A stretch of DNA of 26,119 nucleotides from a virus. This document shows, piece by piece, positions 6,471-14,044 of the stretch (position 1 is the first letter of the stretch; every line of letters starts with the position of its first letter). Made by a program: the position numbers and the translations under genes. The DNA is taken from positions 1 to 26,119 of the IMG/VR virus record IMGVR_UViG_3300028829_004128; one strand, given 5' to 3'. The notes under the pieces are model-generated. The model did not search any database. It worked only from the letters and a program-made list of their open reading frames with translations, and was not told where the DNA came from.

Positions 6471-8072
6471 ATGAGTTTAAATAGAACAATTACAAGAAAG
6501 TTACAAGAAGCATTAGATGCTGATAATGGTGCACTTGCATTAAACACGATTGAAGAGTTGATGCCACAAATTGAAAAGGTATTAAACAGACCTAATAACT
6601 TAATCTTATGTAGTGATGCGTATAAGTATTCACATCATAAATTCTATCCAGAGAATACTGAGATAGTTCATTCTTACTTAGAGTCTAGAGGTGGTCGTTT
6701 TGAAAAGACAGTATTCTATGGTCTTCAAATCTACCTTAAGAGATTCTTAGAAGGTATTGCAATCACAGCGGAAGATGTTGATGAGGCATATGAGTACTTA
6801 GGTGATGAGAAGGGTACATTCGGTAGAGATGATGTATTCGATAGAACAAAGTTTGATTATATTGTCAAAGAGCATGGTGGGAAACTACCTATTCTTATCA
6901 AGGCGGCACCAGAAGGTACTGTTGTTGATTTCAAGAATGTTCTTATGACCATCGAAAATACAGATATGAACTGTGCATGGTTAACTAATTTCTTAGAGAC
7001 TATCCTCTTACAAGTATGGTATCCAATTACTGTAGCCACTCTTTCTAGAGAGGTTAAGAAGATTGCTCTTAAGTATTTCCAAAAGACAACTGACCATGAT
7101 GGTCCAACAACTGATTTCTTACTTAACTTCGTGTTAAATGATTTCGGTTTCAGAGGTGTATCTTCTGTAGAGTCAGCTAAGAATGGTGGTTCGGCTCACT
7201 TAGTAAACTTCCAAGGTTCTGACACCATAATAGCCAACACAGTTATCAATGATGTATACCACTCTAAGTTTAGAGGTATGAGTATTCCAGCAACGGAGCA
7301 TAGCATCATGACTATCAAGGGTGAAAAGGGAGAGGTTGAAATGATGAGAAGAACACTAGAACAGTTTCCAACAGGAATTGTGGCTTGTGTATCTGATTCA
7401 TATGATATCTTTAGAGCATGCTCACAATACTGGGGTGGGGAATTGAAGAACCTTATCTTAAGTAGACCAGCCGAAGCTGGAAACCAATTGGTTGTACGAC
7501 CAGATTCTGGTGACCCAGCAATGACACTTAAAGAGGTATTCAAAATCCTTTTCGATAAGTTTGGTTTCACTACTAACTCTAAGGGTTATAAGACACTTCC
7601 ACCACAAATCAGAGTGATTCAAGGTGATGGTGTGAATATCAATTCAATTGCTAAGATTTATGCAATGCTTGATGACCTTAAGATTTCAGCAGATAACCTA
7701 GTATTCGGTATGGGTGGTAAGTTATTACAAGCTGATGTAAATAGAGATACACAAAACTTTGCTACGAAAGCGTCTTTTGCGGTAATTGATGGTGTAGAGC
7801 ACGATGTGGTTAAGTCTCCAACAGAGATTGATGAGCATGGTAACTTCATCAAGTCATTCAAGAAATCTAAGTCTGGTAGACTTAAGCTTGTTAAGACAGC
7901 TAGTGGTTATGAGACAATTACGTCGAAGGACCCAGCATTTGATGTTGCTGAGGATGTTATGATACCAGTATTTGAAAATGGTGTTATCCTTAAGGAGCAT
8001 ACATTCGAAGAAGTGCGTGAACGTGCTGTTGTACGTGTTGAAGAATTAGAAACAGTTAAAGAAGTATACTAA
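6471..8072 (+). CDS. nadV: nicotinamide phosphoribosyltransferase (NAMPT/NadV), 533 aa
   Basis: Co-linear with NAMPT along its length: LCSDAYKYSHHKFYP (46-60), YLESRGG, KAAPEGTVV, VLMTIENTD, WYPITVATLSRE (183-194), FGFRGVSSVESA (225-236), LVNFQGSDT (244-252), SIPATEHS with the catalytic-site His277, VVRPDSGDP (341-349), RVIQGDG and FGMGGKLLQ. It joins nicotinamide and PRPP to form NMN. An N-terminal stretch of about 40 residues precedes the usual start of the fold. Phage homologues serve NAD+ reconstitution pathways. A relative, Namat, uses ADP-ribose pyrophosphate instead of PRPP and cannot be separated by eye; pairing with NadM argues for the NMN-forming version. Confidence 0.95.
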   Translation: MSLNRTITRKLQEALDADNGALALNTIEELMPQIEKVLNRPNNLILCSDAYKYSHHKFYPENTEIVHSYLESRGGRFEKTVFYGLQIYLKRFLEGIAITAEDVDEAYEYLGDEKGTFGRDDVFDRTKFDYIVKEHGGKLPILIKAAPEGTVVDFKNVLMTIENTDMNCAWLTNFLETILLQVWYPITVATLSREVKKIALKYFQKTTDHDGPTTDFLLNFVLNDFGFRGVSSVESAKNGGSAHLVNFQGSDTIIANTVINDVYHSKFRGMSIPATEHSIMTIKGEKGEVEMMRRTLEQFPTGIVACVSDSYDIFRACSQYWGGELKNLILSRPAEAGNQLVVRPDSGDPAMTLKEVFKILFDKFGFTTNSKGYKTLPPQIRVIQGDGVNINSIAKIYAMLDDLKISADNLVFGMGGKLLQADVNRDTQNFATKASFAVIDGVEHDVVKSPTEIDEHGNFIKSFKKSKSGRLKLVKTASGYETITSKDPAFDVAEDVMIPVFENGVILKEHTFEEVRERAVVRVEELETVKEVY

Positions 8073-8073
8073 G

Positions 8074-8547
8074 ATGGGAGAATTTGATAACTTTAAGAAC
8101 TCACGCATGAATGTGGAGATTAAAGAGACTGGAAAGAAAATCATGGCTGATGCGCTTAAGCGTAAAGAAGAGAAAGTTAAGAACTCACACATGAAAAAAG
8201 ATAAGATGTTAAAATTGCTTGACGCAAATTCAGTATTACTAAATGAAATTGGTAATATAATAAACTACGGTGATTGTAGTGATGAAATTGTGGACGGACT
8301 TAAATTACCATGGGCATTTGAGGAAGGTAGTGGAATGATATACTACGCTAGACATGAAGATGACGATATCTATGATTACGAAGGTTTTCAAGTGTCATCT
8401 AAGGGAGCTAAGGGTGAAGAATTCTTCATGGGTGAATCAGATGGTATTACATATGTTATGGGATATCAAGAAAGTGATAATTGGGATGATACATATATCT
8501 TAATTCTAGATAATGAGAATAAAGAAAGTCTTACGATAGATGAGTAA
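8074..8547 (+). CDS. hypothetical protein, 157 aa
   Basis: Starts 1 bp after the nadV stop. Residues 1-50 are a basic helix (NVEIKETGKKIMADALKRKE, VKNSHMKKDKMLKLL); the rest is acidic (HEDDDIYDYEGFQ, YQESDNWDDTYILILDNENK). No family recognised. The charged two-part layout could suit a binding or inhibitor protein, but nothing specific supports this. The 3' end overlaps the lipoprotein gene by 8 bp. Confidence 0.7.
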   Translation: MGEFDNFKNSRMNVEIKETGKKIMADALKRKEEKVKNSHMKKDKMLKLLDANSVLLNEIGNIINYGDCSDEIVDGLKLPWAFEEGSGMIYYARHEDDDIYDYEGFQVSSKGAKGEEFFMGESDGITYVMGYQESDNWDDTYILILDNENKESLTIDE

Positions 8548-8737
8548 ACTATTTGTCTTATTAATAACCATGATGTTAACATCATGTGGAATATCTAAAA
8601 GGTGTGAATACTTTGTCATAGAAGAAACCCTTGTGGTTCCAGCATGGCACAGTCATCATTGTGACAATAATCAATGTTACTGTATTTATATCGAAGGGTC
8701 AACACATAATGTTATTGATACAATATGGATTAAATAA
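8540..8737 (+). CDS. small predicted lipoprotein, 65 aa
   Basis: The N-terminus MSKLFVLLITMMLTSCGIS is a textbook type II signal peptide: short positive start, hydrophobic core, lipobox LTSC with Cys16. The mature chain would be about 50 residues with further Cys (HHCDNNQCYC) that may bind metal or form disulfides. It would be anchored in the inner or outer membrane of a Gram-negative host. Phage lipoproteins of this size are often superinfection-exclusion or receptor-blocking factors (for example Llp of T5); that role here is a guess. Overlaps the preceding gene by 8 bp. Confidence 0.75.
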   Translation: MSKLFVLLITMMLTSCGISKRCEYFVIEETLVVPAWHSHHCDNNQCYCIYIEGSTHNVIDTIWIK

Positions 8738-8745
8738 TTATAGAA

Positions 8746-8976
8746 ATGAGTGAATATATAACACCAAAAATAGAGGACTTGAGATATGGTCAAACATTGG
8801 AATATAATCAAGGTACTACCTATTGGAGAGATGGTGAAATGATATTGTCATTTGATGTTGATAGATGGAAGGAGGTTGTATATGATAGGACTTTTGTTGA
8901 CAGAGGATATCTAGAATATTGGTTGACAAATGATTTAATAGATAATTCAAAACTGATAAGGATAAAGAAAGTTTAA
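8746..8976 (+). CDS. hypothetical protein, 76 aa
   Basis: ATG 8746 follows an A-rich leader (ATTATAGAA). The peptide is acidic-aromatic (DLRYGQTLEYNQGTTYWRDG, DVDRWKEVVYDRTF) and ends LIRIKKV. It resembles short phage proteins with a WR...D.W...Y pattern, without a named family. No membrane segment. Function unknown. Confidence 0.65.
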   Translation: MSEYITPKIEDLRYGQTLEYNQGTTYWRDGEMILSFDVDRWKEVVYDRTFVDRGYLEYWLTNDLIDNSKLIRIKKV

Positions 8977-8987
8977 TTGAAAATATA

Positions 8988-9287
8988 ATGTATAAAAGGG
9001 AAATAAATATTACAGTTGATGAAGATGAGGTTATACCTAAGAAGTATAATATATCAATAGCTATGCCTAAGGACCAAGCAATAATGAGTGTCAAAGAAAT
9101 TACCCATACATTAATTGGTAGTGTTTCCATGATGATTAAGAGTTGTGAACATAATGAAGTTGGGATTAAGGATTATGAATTACTTGAAGAAGTTATTGAA
9201 CATCTTAATTCTGAGTTCGGGTCTATAAAATCATATAATGATTTGTATACTAATGAAGTATATATAAAAAAAACTGATGAAGAATAA
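8988..9287 (+). CDS. hypothetical protein, 99 aa
   Basis: ATG 8988 is preceded by GAAAATATA. The protein starts with a strand (REINITVDEDEVIPKKYNISI), then two helices (DQAIMSVKEITHTLIGSVS, YELLEEVIEHLNSEFGSI), giving a compact alpha/beta look. No recognised family or active-site motif. The 3' end overlaps the deaminase-like gene by 11 bp, suggesting translational coupling. Confidence 0.65.
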   Translation: MYKREINITVDEDEVIPKKYNISIAMPKDQAIMSVKEITHTLIGSVSMMIKSCEHNEVGIKDYELLEEVIEHLNSEFGSIKSYNDLYTNEVYIKKTDEE

Positions 9288-9987
9288 AGAAGAAAATTGT
9301 AATCATATATATTCTAGAGGGTTAGGTGAACCTAGACCAAGACTTTGTGAACACTGTAAAAAACCAGAGGTTTGTCAAGCATGTCATGGTGACGGTGATA
9401 TTCATATGTGTTGTATAGTTTGTACGGGTGCTGATAATGGTGATATGAAGTCTGAGCATACGTGCACAGAATTTAGACCATCACCACTTGAGCTTATGTA
9501 TAAGATGCACATTGCTAAGGATGAAATTGTAACTGTGATTCGGAATAGCTCACTAACTAAGTGGGATTGGCGTTGGGTGGACCGAGCGAATTATGTTTCT
9601 GAGTATTCTAAGGATAAGAACACCAAGACTGGTGCTGTTATCGTAGATGATGATAACACTGAACTTGTAATGGGTTACAATGGCTTTCCGAGAGGTGCTG
9701 ACGATGATAATCATCCGAAGAGATATTGTTCAAGAGGTATTATTCAAGGTGGTATCAATAAATTGTATACAGAGAAACCAGACTTCAATCATCATAAGTG
9801 GGGTGACTCATGGCTTGAAGCACTTATTATGCTTAGGGAGTGTGGTGTAGAGGTTATATGGACCAACGTTGAACCAGAAGATAAGTTTGCTAATTGTTGT
9901 GATTGTGGTAAACCTAGAAATTGGGCTGGTAAGTCATCATCCCAAGCTAGATGTGCTAATTGTTTAGAAGATTATCTAGAAAAATAA
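9277..9987 (+). CDS. dCMP-deaminase-like protein lacking the catalytic segment, with Cys-rich flanks, 236 aa
   Basis: Residues 102-145 match phage dCMP deaminases (DRANYVSEYSKDKNTKTGAV, GYNGFPRGADDDN), and 151-193 match their later part (CSRGIIQGGI, WLEALIMLRECGVEV). The roughly 40 residues that normally lie between, holding HAE and the first Cys of PCxxC, are missing: the chain passes from HPKRY150 straight to C151SRGIIQGGI. So two of the three zinc ligands and the catalytic Glu are gone. The N-terminus is a separate Cys/His-rich region (CEHCKKPEVCQACHGDGD, CCIVC) and the C-terminus a zinc ribbon (CCDCGK...CANC). Both frame halves are intact, so this looks like an in-frame deletion and possible repurposing, not decay. 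Confidence 0.75.
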   Translation: MKNKEENCNHIYSRGLGEPRPRLCEHCKKPEVCQACHGDGDIHMCCIVCTGADNGDMKSEHTCTEFRPSPLELMYKMHIAKDEIVTVIRNSSLTKWDWRWVDRANYVSEYSKDKNTKTGAVIVDDDNTELVMGYNGFPRGADDDNHPKRYCSRGIIQGGINKLYTEKPDFNHHKWGDSWLEALIMLRECGVEVIWTNVEPEDKFANCCDCGKPRNWAGKSSSQARCANCLEDYLEK

Positions 9988-10199
9988 TGGAATATAAAGC
10001 ACTTGTATTAAAGGAAGGGTCTAAGTACCAAGAGTTTATGGTCTATATAACGGAAATAGGTGAATGGGGTACATGTGATGCACCAGAGTTATATCCTATG
10101 ACGTGTACCCTTGAAGGATTGAAAGCTTTTTATCCTAATTCAAATTGGGATGATATAACATTAGTTACGGTAAAACTTGATATAATGAAAAATAATTAA
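9987..10199 (+). CDS. hypothetical protein, 70 aa
   Basis: Start taken at ATG 9987, which overlaps the previous stop by one base (TAATG), a junction type used repeatedly here; the in-frame ATG at 9960 would overlap 27 bp. The peptide begins EYKALVLKEGSKYQEFMVYI and contains FYPNSNWDDITLVTVKLD, a small alpha/beta pattern. No family recognised. The promoter for the next gene lies over its last codons. Confidence 0.65.
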   Translation: MEYKALVLKEGSKYQEFMVYITEIGEWGTCDAPELYPMTCTLEGLKAFYPNSNWDDITLVTVKLDIMKNN

Positions 10200-10207
10200 T
10201 ATATTTG
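10177..10207 (+). promoter_or_regulatory. Bacteroidetes-type promoter, leaderless arrangement (P10177)
   Basis: TTG at 10177-10179, 20-nt spacer, TATATTTG at 10200-10207. The -35 part lies inside the end of the previous gene. The box ends 4 nt before ATG 10212, so transcription would begin at or within a base or two of the start codon. Confidence 0.8.
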
Positions 10208-10211
10208 CAGT

Positions 10212-10412
10212 ATGGATGATAATAGAAGAGTATTAGTTTGTGAAGCAAACAAAGAAAAAGGGGTAAATCAAATGAGTGTTAAGGAGATTAAAGATTGGGA
10301 ACCAACCAAGGTTTCATACATTGGGACATCAGCTTATTTTAATGTTAATGGTACATTTTACTCTATGAGTTCAATTGATTTTAGAGAAATTTACGCACAC
10401 AAATTGAAGTAA
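10212..10412 (+). CDS. hypothetical protein, 66 aa
   Basis: First gene behind P10177, with almost no leader. The start at 10212 is supported by the promoter position; an in-frame Met at 10272 is an alternative. The peptide (VLVCEANKEKGVNQMSVKEIK, YIGTSAYFNVNGTFYSMSSIDF) ends with a small beta-rich segment. No family recognised and no membrane segment. Confidence 0.65.
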   Translation: MDDNRRVLVCEANKEKGVNQMSVKEIKDWEPTKVSYIGTSAYFNVNGTFYSMSSIDFREIYAHKLK

Positions 10413-10415
10413 TTA

Positions 10416-10904
10416 ATGGGAGTACTTAGAGCGATAAGAAAACAACACTTCGAAGGGCTTGAGAAACACCCTAAGTGGGGTTTCACATATTGGGCTTTTG
10501 ATTTGCATGGTACGGTGGTCAAACCAAATTTTGATGGTGACAACTTACCTAAGGAATTTTATCCACATGCTAAGGAAGTACTTCAAATGTTATCTAAGAG
10601 AGATGATATAGTAATGTATATGTATACTTGTTCTCACCCACATGAGCAAGACCAATATATCGATTACTTTAAACAGTTCGATATTGACTTTAAATGGGTT
10701 AATGAAAACCCAGAAGTTCCAACAGATAATAGTGGGTATGGTTACTATGAAGACAAACCATACTTCAATGTACTCTTCGAAGATAAGGCTGGGTTTGACC
10801 CAAGAGAGGATTGGATAGATGTAAGAGATTACTTTAGAGGTAGAAACTCATGGTTCCTAAGAAACTTCTTTAAACTTAAAAGATTATTTAAAAATGGATT
10901 TTAA
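10416..10904 (+). CDS. HAD-superfamily phosphatase-like protein (DLHGT type), 162 aa
   Basis: HAD motifs in order: FDLHGTVV with nucleophile D29 (motif I), YTCSHP with T71/S73 (motif II), K114 in the YYEDKPYF segment, and FEDKAGF with E122-D123 (motif IV). The second Asp of the usual DxD is His31, as in a known subset of phage and bacterial DLHGT proteins; in phosphatases that Asp is the general acid, so activity may differ. A likely role is nucleotide or small-molecule dephosphorylation. It starts 3 bp after the previous stop and overlaps the oxygenase gene by 11 bp. Confidence 0.8.
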   Translation: MGVLRAIRKQHFEGLEKHPKWGFTYWAFDLHGTVVKPNFDGDNLPKEFYPHAKEVLQMLSKRDDIVMYMYTCSHPHEQDQYIDYFKQFDIDFKWVNENPEVPTDNSGYGYYEDKPYFNVLFEDKAGFDPREDWIDVRDYFRGRNSWFLRNFFKLKRLFKNGF

Positions 10905-11451
10905 AAGATTTAGACACGAAGTACCTAACTTCTTAACAAAGGAAGAGTGTGTTGGATTTATCCAATTTGCTGAAACACAAGGTTTCGAGGAAGCATTGGT
11001 AAACACCAAAGCCAAGGGTCAAGTTATGATGAAAGAGCTTAGGGATAATGATAGACATATCTTTCAAGCTAGAGACTTGGCAACACAACTATGGGGACTT
11101 ATGCAAGGCTTAGTCCCAGCTGAGGTTCATGGTTGGACAGCGATTGGTCTTAACGAGCAATTCAGAGTCTATAGATACAAGGATGGTCAACAGTTTAAGA
11201 CACATCCAGATGGTTCATTCAAGAGAGATGAAACGGAACACTCAAAGATAACGGTAATACTTTACCTTAACGATGAGTTCGAGGGTGGTGAGACAGAGTT
11301 TGTTATGCCACATGAGATAGTAAAACCAGAAGCTGGAAAGTTATTATTATTTTCTCATGGTCAATTACATAAGGGTAACCCAGTTCCAGAAGGAACAAAG
11401 TATGTCATCAGAACTGATGTTATGTACAAAAACTTTGACATTGAAGTATAA
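10894..11451 (+). CDS. 2-oxoglutarate/Fe(II) oxygenase, prolyl-4-hydroxylase type, 185 aa
   Basis: The double-stranded beta-helix core is clear: RVYRYKDGQQFKTHPD with iron ligands H104-x-D106, VILYLNDEFEGGETEF, GKLLLFSHGQLHKG with the distal iron ligand H159, and YVIRTDVMY with R173 for 2-oxoglutarate. All cofactor residues are present, so an active dioxygenase is expected. Phage relatives are common and mostly of unknown substrate (protein, or modified DNA base). It abuts the Mom-like gene by a TAATG junction, so the two may act on a common target; that is inference. Confidence 0.9.
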   Translation: MDFKRFRHEVPNFLTKEECVGFIQFAETQGFEEALVNTKAKGQVMMKELRDNDRHIFQARDLATQLWGLMQGLVPAEVHGWTAIGLNEQFRVYRYKDGQQFKTHPDGSFKRDETEHSKITVILYLNDEFEGGETEFVMPHEIVKPEAGKLLLFSHGQLHKGNPVPEGTKYVIRTDVMYKNFDIEV

Positions 11452-12332
11452 TGGATGTTGATAGACTTAACAACTACGATAAAGAACATTGTTGGCAGTA
11501 CGACATAAGACTTACAAATTACGAGGAAGACCTTCAATTAGCTGGTCTTACTGATGAGTATGTTAAGACTCTTAGAGTACCAGACTTTGAGTTTAGAGTT
11601 GTTACTGATAAGAAAGAAAGAAAAGAATTAAAGGTATTCATTGAAAGACATGAATGGTTAGGTAACTTGTCCCAATTTACAACACATTGGTTTGGGTGTT
11701 ACCACAAGGATATACTAGCTGGTGTTATCTTATTTAACGTACCAAATACGTTCTCTAAGATGCTAGGTGAGAATACACCACGCTTAGAGAGATTGATTAG
11801 TAGAGGGGCTTGTATTTCATGGTCACCAAAGAACTTAGCAAGTTCGATGTTAATGTGGTCAATACAATGGATGGTTGAGAATACCGACTTTAGGTTATTC
11901 ACAGCTTACTCTGACCCAACAGCAAGGGAGTTAGGTACGATTTACCAAGCGTGTAACTTCTACTACTTAGGTCAGAAGGCTGGAACAACAAAGAGATACA
12001 TCAATCCTTACACTGGTAAGATGGTATCGGATAGGTACTTTAGACAGAAGACAGCGTATAAGAAGTATGCTAGTGAGATGGGGATTGAATGGGTAAAGAA
12101 TTGGAATCATCCAACTGGTATGAGTTGGGAGAATATACCAGATGATATTGAAAAGCGACTTAGGGATTACTCAAAGAAAAAGCAGTCAGAATCTGATGTA
12201 ACGATATTTCCACAGAAACATAAGTACGCTTATATTCTTGGAAGAGATAAGAGGGAAACGAAGCATTTGCAAAGAATGTTTGAAAATAAGATAAAGACCT
12301 ATCCATATCCAAAGGATAGAAAAAAAGATTAG
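11451..12332 (+). CDS. Mom-like GNAT-fold protein, possible DNA modification enzyme, 293 aa
   Basis: Residues about 45-190 resemble the phage Mom family: HWFGCYHKDILAGVILF, RLERLISRGACISWSPKN, LASSMLMWSIQWM, LFTAYSDPTARELGTIYQA and NFYYLGQ, matching the 'L.RL', 'S..I' and 'sYaD...GhiGtiYqA.nf.Y.G' pattern. Mom of phage Mu converts adenine in DNA to N6-carbamoylmethyl-adenine and blocks restriction. The C-terminal 100 residues are basic (KTAYKKYASEMG, KRLRDYSKKKQ, KRETKHLQRMF), fitting DNA contact. Whether it modifies DNA, and with what group, is unknown; a plain acetyltransferase is the alternative. Confidence 0.65.
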   Translation: MDVDRLNNYDKEHCWQYDIRLTNYEEDLQLAGLTDEYVKTLRVPDFEFRVVTDKKERKELKVFIERHEWLGNLSQFTTHWFGCYHKDILAGVILFNVPNTFSKMLGENTPRLERLISRGACISWSPKNLASSMLMWSIQWMVENTDFRLFTAYSDPTARELGTIYQACNFYYLGQKAGTTKRYINPYTGKMVSDRYFRQKTAYKKYASEMGIEWVKNWNHPTGMSWENIPDDIEKRLRDYSKKKQSESDVTIFPQKHKYAYILGRDKRETKHLQRMFENKIKTYPYPKDRKKD

Positions 12333-12334
12333 TT

Positions 12335-12652
12335 ATGAAAATAAAAGGATTTACAAGAGTATACACGGATGAAGATTTTAAAGGTCTTGGTCCAGATGAA
12401 ATGGGTGTTATTATAGATGATATCATAAAAGAAGATACTAAGAATTGGACAGCTAAAGATAAAAGATTGATTGATGAGTCAATGAAGAACATAGCTGACC
12501 GTCCAATATGGGATGCTATATATCAAGCTAGGAAATGGGCTTTTTTAGAGGCAAGAGCATCAACAGTTATGATGGAAACCGAAGAAGAACGAAAAGAATG
12601 GTTCGATAAACACATAACAACTTTGGATGATTTGATTAAAATTAAAAACTAA
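12335..12652 (+). CDS. hypothetical protein, 105 aa
   Basis: Two bp after the Mom-like gene and TAATG-coupled to the sirtuin gene. Soluble, acidic and helical (DEMGVIIDDIIKEDTKNWTA, WDAIYQARKWAFLEARAS, METEEERKEWFDKH). I do not recognise it. The position between a modification-type gene and a sirtuin suggests joint expression only. Confidence 0.65.
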   Translation: MKIKGFTRVYTDEDFKGLGPDEMGVIIDDIIKEDTKNWTAKDKRLIDESMKNIADRPIWDAIYQARKWAFLEARASTVMMETEEERKEWFDKHITTLDDLIKIKN

Positions 12653-13395
12653 TGAAAAAAATAGCAGTATTTACAGGGGCTGGAATATCAGCCGAGAGCG
12701 GAATCCCGACATTCCGTGATAAGATGACAGGACTTTGGGAGAAGTATGACACGGATATCGTTGCATCATCGGAAGGATGGTATAGCCACAAAGAAGAGGT
12801 CTTAGAGTTCCATAATGAGTTGCGTAAGCAAATCTATGATACGAAGCCTAACGAAGCGCACAAGGCTTTAAAAGACCTTGAGAAGCACGGACAAGTTACT
12901 ATCATTACACAGAATATCGACGACCTTCATGAACGTGCAGAGTCAAGTAATATTCTTCATTTACATGGTGAGTTGCTTAAGTGTCGTAGTACATTTAACC
13001 CATCATTGAGTTATGATTGTAGAGGTAGTATTGAGATAGGTGATAAGTGTGAGAAGGGTTCTCAATTGAAACCAGATACAGTATTGTTCGGTGAGATGCC
13101 AAGGAATGTTGATGAAGGTTATACTGCATTGTGTAACGCTGATTATGTTATCATAGTTGGGTGTAGTTTCCAAATTGGGTACACACTTACAATGTTCCAT
13201 AACATCAAGCACGAGGCTAAGGTATTCTTTGTAGACCCAGAGCCAGTAAAGTATTTAGATAGTTATGGTATGGACATGAAATACATTCAAGAACCAGCAA
13301 CAACTGGTGTTAGAAGTGTGGTAGATAAGATTATAGCTGAGATTGAGGCAAGTGAGTTAGAAGAAGCTAATCCAACATTTGGTGGTAATGACTAA
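12652..13395 (+). CDS. cobB: Sir2-family NAD+-dependent protein deacylase, 247 aa
   Basis: Sirtuin motifs are complete: FTGAGISAESGIPTFRD (7-23), TQNIDDLHERA (86-96), catalytic H105 in LHLHGE, zinc-type Cys at 111, 123 and 133, FGEMP (146-150) and GCSFQIG (170-176). It should remove acyl groups from lysines, using NAD+ and releasing nicotinamide, the substrate of the phage NAMPT. The class III pocket pair Tyr-x-x-Arg (as in CobB 'FYNARR') reads H54-x-x-L57 here, so preference for succinyl or malonyl groups is not expected. The length (247) and single domain match bacterial CobB, not the longer Sir2 defence proteins. Confidence 0.92.
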   Translation: MKKIAVFTGAGISAESGIPTFRDKMTGLWEKYDTDIVASSEGWYSHKEEVLEFHNELRKQIYDTKPNEAHKALKDLEKHGQVTIITQNIDDLHERAESSNILHLHGELLKCRSTFNPSLSYDCRGSIEIGDKCEKGSQLKPDTVLFGEMPRNVDEGYTALCNADYVIIVGCSFQIGYTLTMFHNIKHEAKVFFVDPEPVKYLDSYGMDMKYIQEPATTGVRSVVDKIIAEIEASELEEANPTFGGND

Positions 13396-13585
13396 AAGTG
13401 AAAAATTTGTAGAGGGGGTTAATATTATCGCTAAGTATATGACGGTTGAAAATATGGGTGTTCATGGTGAACATGACATAATTTACTTCGGTTCTTATGA
13501 TAGTGTTACAGATGATAATGATATAAAGCGACTTGATGAATTGGGTTGGTTTGAGGAAGAGGAATCTTGGGCAATATTTACATAA
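13388..13585 (+). CDS. hypothetical protein, 65 aa
   Basis: Start at ATG 13388, overlapping the sirtuin stop by 8 bp; an in-frame TTG at 13379 is less likely. The peptide ends DDNDIKRLDELGWFEEEESWAIFT; the 'LDELGWF....W..F' ending is common to many small phage proteins of unknown role. Acidic, no membrane segment. Confidence 0.7.
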   Translation: MTKSEKFVEGVNIIAKYMTVENMGVHGEHDIIYFGSYDSVTDDNDIKRLDELGWFEEEESWAIFT

Positions 13586-13604
13586 TATAAATAAAAAAAG
13601 AAAA

Positions 13605-14039
13605 ATGAGTTTAATTAAATTTGAAGTAAAGAAAGAGCATCTTATGCTCCTAAAGAATCTAGAATGGTCAATGACTGACACTAATCACATCTTATCTATC
13701 AATGATAGAGACAATGATGATGCCGATGACATAATTCTAACACCATTCGGTGGTGCTGACTTGATGTTGGATATCGGTGAAATCATATATGGTTTAGATG
13801 AGACTGTTGAAATCAAGGTGATTAGAACACTAGGAGAGGATGAAATCGTTGATTCAGACGATGGTGCTGAAATGGGATTCGCTACATATACTGATGAACA
13901 AGTAGCTGAAATGACTGAGTTGTTTTTAGGACTTGCAACAGCATTGGACATCTGTCTTTACAGACAAGCATTTGAAGTTGGTCATTTCAAGACGAAGTTT
14001 CACATGCGTGATTGGAAGAAGTACGAACCAAAGAAATAA
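13605..14039 (+). CDS. conserved phage-type hypothetical protein, 144 aa
   Basis: Start at ATG 13605, preceded by an A-rich leader (AAAAAAAGAAAA); a longer frame to 13533 would overlap the previous gene by 53 bp. Residues from about 95 (YTDEQVAEMTELFLGLATAL, YRQAFEVGHFKTKFHMRDWK) have a helix plus 'fe.G.yk...h.RdWk' ending seen in a family of phage proteins of unknown function. The middle is acidic (RDNDDADDIILTPFGGADLM). No enzymatic motif visible. Confidence 0.75.
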   Translation: MSLIKFEVKKEHLMLLKNLEWSMTDTNHILSINDRDNDDADDIILTPFGGADLMLDIGEIIYGLDETVEIKVIRTLGEDEIVDSDDGAEMGFATYTDEQVAEMTELFLGLATALDICLYRQAFEVGHFKTKFHMRDWKKYEPKK

Positions 14040-14044
14040 CTAGG

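Noticed and set aside
7196-7570. 124-aa minus-strand open frame inside nadV
   Set aside because: Antisense shadow of a conserved NAMPT core; no independent evidence.
13533-13604. Longer N-terminus for the 13605 gene (start at 13533)
   Set aside because: It would overlap the preceding gene by 53 bp, far more than other junctions, and ATG 13605 has a typical A-rich leader.
14012-14044. Longer N-terminus for the 14045 gene (start at 14012)
   Set aside because: It would overlap the preceding conserved gene by 28 bp; ATG 14045 is 5 bp after the stop, in line with neighbouring spacing.
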